A DNA stretch of 6,991 bases. It comes from Chitinophagaceae bacterium (lineage in GTDB: Bacteria > Bacteroidota > Bacteroidia > Chitinophagales > Chitinophagaceae). The DNA lies in assembly GCA_947378615.1 (NCBI GenBank), contig CANCKV010000165.1, forward strand, positions 1 through 6,991, read 5' to 3'. Below are positions 6,880 through 6,991 of the stretch, one piece after another; the stretch's first letter is position 1, and each line of letters opens with the position of its first letter. Under the pieces are notes generated by a model, which was not told the origin of the DNA, made no database searches, and saw nothing but the letters and a program-made list of their open reading frames with translations. Made by a program: the position numbers and the translations under genes.

Positions 6880-6991
6880 TATTTATGATTAAAGTTATTT
6901 TTAAATGATTTAGATGATTAGTGATTGTAATTAAAAAGGGTCAATTGATAGAAAATGATTCAGATTAATAGACAAAATCATCTTTATCACC

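Noticed and set aside
6901..6960. Recurring ATGATT motifs upstream of the SRPBCC gene (6905, 6914, 6955) as a tandem repeat or regulator site
   Set aside because: Spacing is irregular beyond the first two copies, and the motif is made of common AT-rich words. There is no symmetric site or stable hairpin.

Overview
The window looks like a chromosomal housekeeping segment from a low-GC member of the Bacteroidota, most likely in or near Chitinophagales/Chitinophagaceae. Three things support this. The first gene encodes an exported protein with a type IX secretion C-terminal domain of the kind found in this phylum. No gene has a recognisable Shine-Dalgarno sequence; leaders are AT-rich instead. 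The gene order rsfS-ftsH-LUD protein also fits the phylum. The family-level placement is an inference from protein similarity remembered, not searched.

Layout. Positions 50-1192 (+) encode a secreted lamin-tail-domain protein, followed by a strong intrinsic terminator at 1214-1249. Positions 1289-2068 (-) encode biotin-protein ligase BirA, converging on the first gene. A 183-bp divergent intergenic region (2069-2251) separates birA from rsfS (2252-2653, +). Both birA and rsfS appear to begin with TTG codons. Then come ftsH (2770-4818, +) and, two bases further on, a LutC-like LUD-domain protein (4821-5450, +). Next is lpxH (5565-6323, +). A membrane-anchored SRPBCC-fold protein (6382-6879, -) converges on lpxH. 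The last 112 bases (6880-6991) are AT-rich upstream sequence with no gene seen.

How the genes relate. rsfS (ribosome silencing), ftsH (membrane proteolysis) and the LUD gene lie on one strand and may be partly co-transcribed; ftsH and the LUD gene are almost certainly translationally coupled. In many bacteria FtsH degrades enzymes of lipopolysaccharide synthesis. Its closeness to lpxH, a lipid A gene, is suggestive, but no functional link can be read from the sequence.

No undescribed defence, mobile or CRISPR-like system is visible. The most unusual non-coding signal is a pair of degenerate 14-bp tandem repeats related to TAGGTWATAAGTTT. One lies directly after the LUD stop codon and the other starts at the stop codon of the SRPBCC gene, so they flank lpxH as inverted copies. 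Other points worth a look are the paired TTG starts of the divergent genes, the orphan LutC-like gene coupled to ftsH, and a near-perfect palindrome in the first codons of the LUD gene.
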